From Flavobacterium psychrophilum (GTDB taxonomy: Bacteria; Bacteroidota; Bacteroidia; Flavobacteriales; Flavobacteriaceae): a DNA stretch of 10,148 nt. Location of the stretch: the NCBI GenBank assembly GCA_943325515.2, contig CALPPS020000081.1, positions 1 to 10,148 of the forward strand, written 5' to 3'. Shown in pieces: positions 7,214 to 10,148 of the stretch (position 1 is its first letter; each line of letters opens with the position of its first letter). The notes beneath the pieces are model-generated. The model was not told the DNA's origin. It worked only from the letters and a program-made list of their open reading frames with translations, and made no database searches. The translations under genes and the position numbers were made by a program.

Positions 7214-8566
7214 ATGAAAAAAGTGGGTAACCATAATTCGATTTCAAGGAAAATAGTGTTCAGTTTAGCGTTAATGCTTACATTCTCCTTATCTTCATTA
7301 TCTCAAAATGCTACTCCAGCTGCCACTGCGGCTACGCCTGCAACTACAACTGCCGCTCCAGCTACAACTGCAACCGGTGGAGGAGATGCTGCTGCAGGTA
7401 AAGCATTGTTCAATGTCAATTGTGCAGCTTGTCATAATTTAGACAAGAAAATGACTGGTCCAGCCTTAAGAGGCGTAACAGGTCGTCATGCCAAAGATTG
7501 GTTTTATCCTTGGATTGCTAATAGTTCTGCCATGATAAAATCAGGAGATCCTGATGCTGTAAAACTTTGGGAAGAGTATAAACCTTCGGTAATGACTGCT
7601 TTTCCAAATCTTTCTAAACAAGATATTGATAATATTCTAGCTTACACAGACGAGCCTAAAGCAGTTGCTTCAACAGGTTTAGTTACCTCTGCTGCTCCTC
7701 CAGGAGCCAAAGGCAGCGAAAGTGGAATTTCAAACAATGTTATCTTAGGTGCATTGTGTTTAGTTATGATTCTTCTAGTCATCATGTTGTTTTTTGTAAA
7801 CAACATATTAACTAAAGTAGCCAAAGCAAACGGCATAGAAGTTGCACCAAAACAAGTTAGAATACCGCTATGGAGGGCTTTTGCTAAAAATCAATTTTTA
7901 GTATTAGTAACTTCTATATTCTTATTATTGTCTAGCGGTTATTTTGTGTATGGTTTTTTAATGCAAATTGGCATAGATCAAGATTATCAACCTATTCAAC
8001 CTATACATTATTCCCACAGAATACATGCAGGAAGTAATGGTATCGATTGTAAATACTGTCACTCTTCGGCAAGGGTAAGCAAGCATGCAGGTATTCCATC
8101 CTTGAATGTATGTATGAATTGTCACAAAAGTATTGCTGAGGTATCAGATACAACTGCAACACCAGAATATTCAAAAGCTTTCTATGATGCGGAAATTCAA
8201 AAATTATATAATGCAGTTGGATGGGATAAAGACAATCAAAAATATACTGGTAAAACGCAGCCAGTTAAGTGGGTAAGAATTCATAATCTTCCTGACTTTG
8301 TTTATTTTAATCACTCTCAACACGTAACAGTCGCTGGTATTGAATGTCAAAAATGTCACGGTCCAGTTCAAACCTATGAAATCCAAAAACAATTTGCTCC
8401 ATTAACTATGGGTTGGTGTATAAAATGTCACCGCGAAACCGATGTTAAAATGGAAGGAAATGCTTATTACACAAAAATTCACGATGAACTTTCAAAAAAA
8501 TATGGGGTAGATAAATTGACTGCTGCTCAAATGGGAGGTTTAGAATGTGGGAAGTGTCATTACTAA
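7214..8566 (+). CDS. actA: Alternative complex III hexaheme cytochrome c subunit ActA (monoheme-pentaheme fusion)
   Basis: ActA is the multiheme subunit of alternative complex III, the membrane quinol oxidase that passes electrons to periplasmic cytochrome c or to a terminal oxidase. The 450-residue protein has a signal peptide (about 1-31) and an Ala/Thr/Pro linker (33-53). A class I cytochrome c domain (about 57-147) has C70-AA-C73-H74 and a likely axial Met127. Two membrane helices follow (about 175-198 and 227-250). The pentaheme part has five further CxxCH motifs, at 279-283, 300-304, 378-382, 402-406 and 445-449. The last motif is one residue from the C-terminus, so the end is complete. 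Generic annotation would call it a cytochrome c or c3-family protein; the following actB makes ActA the better call. It heads the operon, with actB 32 bases downstream. Heme attachment by the periplasmic Ccs machinery is inferred. Confidence 0.93.
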   Translation: MKKVGNHNSISRKIVFSLALMLTFSLSSLSQNATPAATAATPATTTAAPATTATGGGDAAAGKALFNVNCAACHNLDKKMTGPALRGVTGRHAKDWFYPWIANSSAMIKSGDPDAVKLWEEYKPSVMTAFPNLSKQDIDNILAYTDEPKAVASTGLVTSAAPPGAKGSESGISNNVILGALCLVMILLVIMLFFVNNILTKVAKANGIEVAPKQVRIPLWRAFAKNQFLVLVTSIFLLLSSGYFVYGFLMQIGIDQDYQPIQPIHYSHRIHAGSNGIDCKYCHSSARVSKHAGIPSLNVCMNCHKSIAEVSDTTATPEYSKAFYDAEIQKLYNAVGWDKDNQKYTGKTQPVKWVRIHNLPDFVYFNHSQHVTVAGIECQKCHGPVQTYEIQKQFAPLTMGWCIKCHRETDVKMEGNAYYTKIHDELSKKYGVDKLTAAQMGGLECGKCHY

Positions 8567-8598
8567 TAAAATTATTAAGAAGCTAATATTTATATACG

Positions 8599-10148
8599 AT
8601 GTCATCGAACAAAAAATACTGGAAAAGTGTTGAGGAACTAAACGAAAATAGTTCTATTGTTGAGGCGCTTAGAAATAATGAATTTGTGGAAGCCATTCCA
8701 ACAGATGAGTTTTTATCAGACAAAGATTCATTATCTTCTTCCTCAACTACTCGTCGTGATTTCTTGAAATACGTTGGATTCAGTACTGCTGCAGCTACAT
8801 TAGCAGCATGTGAAGGACCAGTGCACAAATCAATACCTTACGTTTTACAGCCAGAACAAATCATTCCTGGAGTGGCAGATTATTATGCAACTTCTATGTT
8901 TGATGGTTTTGATTTTGCTAATTTATTAGTAAAAACTCGTGAAGGTCGTCCGATTAAAATTGAAAATAATACAATTACTGGAGCCAAGTTTGCAGCTAAT
9001 GCAAGAGTTCATGCATCCGTATTATCTTTGTATGATAGCATGCGTTTGAAGAGAACGAAATTGGCTCAAAAAGAGGCAAACTGGCAAGAGGCTGATTTAA
9101 AAATTAAGGAAAGTTTAGCAGACGCAAAAGTAAAAGGTGGTCAAGTTATTTTATTAACCAATACCTTAGCAAGTCCCTCTACTGAAAAATTGATTGCTGA
9201 ATTTATTGCTAAAAATCCAACAGCAAAGCATGTTATTTATGATGCTGTTTCTGAGTCGGCTGCTTTAGATGCATTCGAAACAGTATATGGTGAAAGAGCT
9301 TTAGTTGATTATGATTTTTCAAAAGCAAATACAATTGTTTCAATCGGTGCTGATTTCTTAGGCGATTGGCAAGGTGGAGGTTTTGATAGCGGATACGCAC
9401 AAGGTAGAATTCCTCAAGTGGGGAAAATGTCCAAACATTTTCAGTTTGAAGCTAATATGACTTTGTCTGGAGCTGCTGCTGATAAAAGAGTACCAATGAC
9501 TGTTGCTAATCAAAAATTAGCATTAGTAAAAATATATAATGTTGTAACTGGCTCTTCTGTTGCTATTGGAAAATTAGCTAACGAGGATGTTGTTGTAAAA
9601 GCAGCCCAACAGTTAAAAGCATCCGGATCAAAAGGACTTTTAGTTTCTGGGATTCAAGATAAAAATGCACAATTACTAGTTTTAGCAATCAATCAAGCTT
9701 TAGCTAGTGAGGCTTTTTCAACAGTTGGAACTCGTCAAATCAGAAAAGGGTCAAACGAAAAAGTAGCTCAATTAGTAGCTGATATGAATGCAGGAAGTGT
9801 GCATACTTTAATTATGAGTGGTGTGAATCCAGTGTACACTTTAGCTGATTCAGCTAAATTCTTAAGTGGATTAAAGAAAGTTAAATTATCTGTAGCATTT
9901 TCTTTAAAAGAAGATGAAACCGCTTCTATTACTTCTATCGCAATTCCAGCACCTCATTATTTAGAATCTTGGAATGATTTGATGTTGACGAAAGGCACGT
10001 ATTCTTTAACTCAACCAACTATTCGTCCATTATTTAGTTCAAAACAATTTCAAGAAGCTTTATTATCATGGAATGGTAATGCAGCTTCTTATTATGATTA
10101 TATAAAAGCAAATGCTGCTAGTTACACTAACGGTGCTACTTGGAACAA
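8599..10148 (+). CDS. actB: Alternative complex III subunit ActB, Tat-exported molybdopterin-oxidoreductase-like protein (3'-truncated)
   Basis: The frame from the ATG at 8599 stays open to the window end (516 complete codons), about the first half of a protein that normally has around 1000 residues. It starts with the YWKSVEELNENS segment typical of the extended Tat-signal variant of this family. The twin-arginine motif TTRRDFLK (50-57) and a hydrophobic stretch ending LAAC71 follow; the latter looks like a lipobox. The visible mature part is the molybdopterin-oxidoreductase-like domain, with SIGADFLGDWQ and IMSGVNPVYTLAD. Structures of alternative complex III show that this domain carries no molybdenum cofactor. 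The iron-sulfur ferredoxin-like half lies beyond the window. The gene is 32 bases after actA with no terminator between them, so it is co-transcribed. The remaining act genes are expected further right. Confidence 0.93.
   Translation, partial: MSSNKKYWKSVEELNENSSIVEALRNNEFVEAIPTDEFLSDKDSLSSSSTTRRDFLKYVGFSTAAATLAACEGPVHKSIPYVLQPEQIIPGVADYYATSMFDGFDFANLLVKTREGRPIKIENNTITGAKFAANARVHASVLSLYDSMRLKRTKLAQKEANWQEADLKIKESLADAKVKGGQVILLTNTLASPSTEKLIAEFIAKNPTAKHVIYDAVSESAALDAFETVYGERALVDYDFSKANTIVSIGADFLGDWQGGGFDSGYAQGRIPQVGKMSKHFQFEANMTLSGAAADKRVPMTVANQKLALVKIYNVVTGSSVAIGKLANEDVVVKAAQQLKASGSKGLLVSGIQDKNAQLLVLAINQALASEAFSTVGTRQIRKGSNEKVAQLVADMNAGSVHTLIMSGVNPVYTLADSAKFLSGLKKVKLSVAFSLKEDETASITSIAIPAPHYLESWNDLMLTKGTYSLTQPTIRPLFSSKQFQEALLSWNGNAASYYDYIKANAASYTNGATWN

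Noticed and set aside
8599..10148. ActB as a true molybdenum enzyme such as a formate dehydrogenase or nitrate reductase
   Set aside because: The visible mature part has no N-terminal Cys-rich Fe-S motif of such enzymes, and the upstream multiheme ActA fits alternative complex III, whose ActB lacks the molybdenum cofactor.
1..10148. Defence system, prophage, integrated element or other novel multi-gene cassette
   Set aside because: Every sizeable frame belongs to a recognisable family, the gene order looks like ordinary flavobacterial core genome, and no recombinase, attachment site or shift in base use is evident by eye.

Overview
The window is a segment of an AT-rich bacterial chromosome from the Bacteroidota, most likely the family Flavobacteriaceae and close to Flavobacterium. 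Four things support this. The first protein ends in a type IX secretion (T9SS) type A sorting domain. Three promoters match the Bacteroidota pattern TTG-N17/18-TAnnTTTG. Start codons have no Shine-Dalgarno sequence and sit in A-rich context. The act genes encode alternative complex III, the quinol oxidase that commonly replaces cytochrome bc1 in this phylum. The assignment rests on reading alone, not on a database search.

Layout from left to right. Positions 1-965 hold the 3' part of a secreted LamG-domain protein with a T9SS C-terminal domain (+). A bidirectional hairpin terminator follows, and it also serves the converging universal stress protein gene (1038-1862, -). The gap at 1863-2017 carries a clear promoter and a terminator-like leader hairpin in front of rimP-nusA-infB (2018-6543, +), the ribosome-maturation, transcription and translation-initiation operon. 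A strong terminator after infB runs into the stop codon of a small converging gene for a secreted SPOR-domain protein (6605-6994, -). A 219-base divergent region (6995-7213) carries one promoter for that gene and one for the act operon. The act operon starts with actA (7214-8566), a hexaheme cytochrome c in which a monoheme domain is fused to the pentaheme module. It continues with actB (from 8599), which is cut off by the window end.

The genes fall into three functional blocks: surface and stress (LamG/T9SS protein, UspA), core information processing (RimP, NusA, IF2), and envelope plus respiration (SPOR protein, ActA, ActB). Most of this is ordinary core genome. No CRISPR array, tRNA, rRNA, phage, transposase or anti-phage module is visible. 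The points most worth a second look are the leader hairpin with an overlapping mini-ORF ahead of rimP (possible attenuation, perhaps NusA-linked), an insertion-sequence-end-like sequence inside the infB terminator, the ActA domain fusion, and two mutually exclusive inverted repeats in the act leader.
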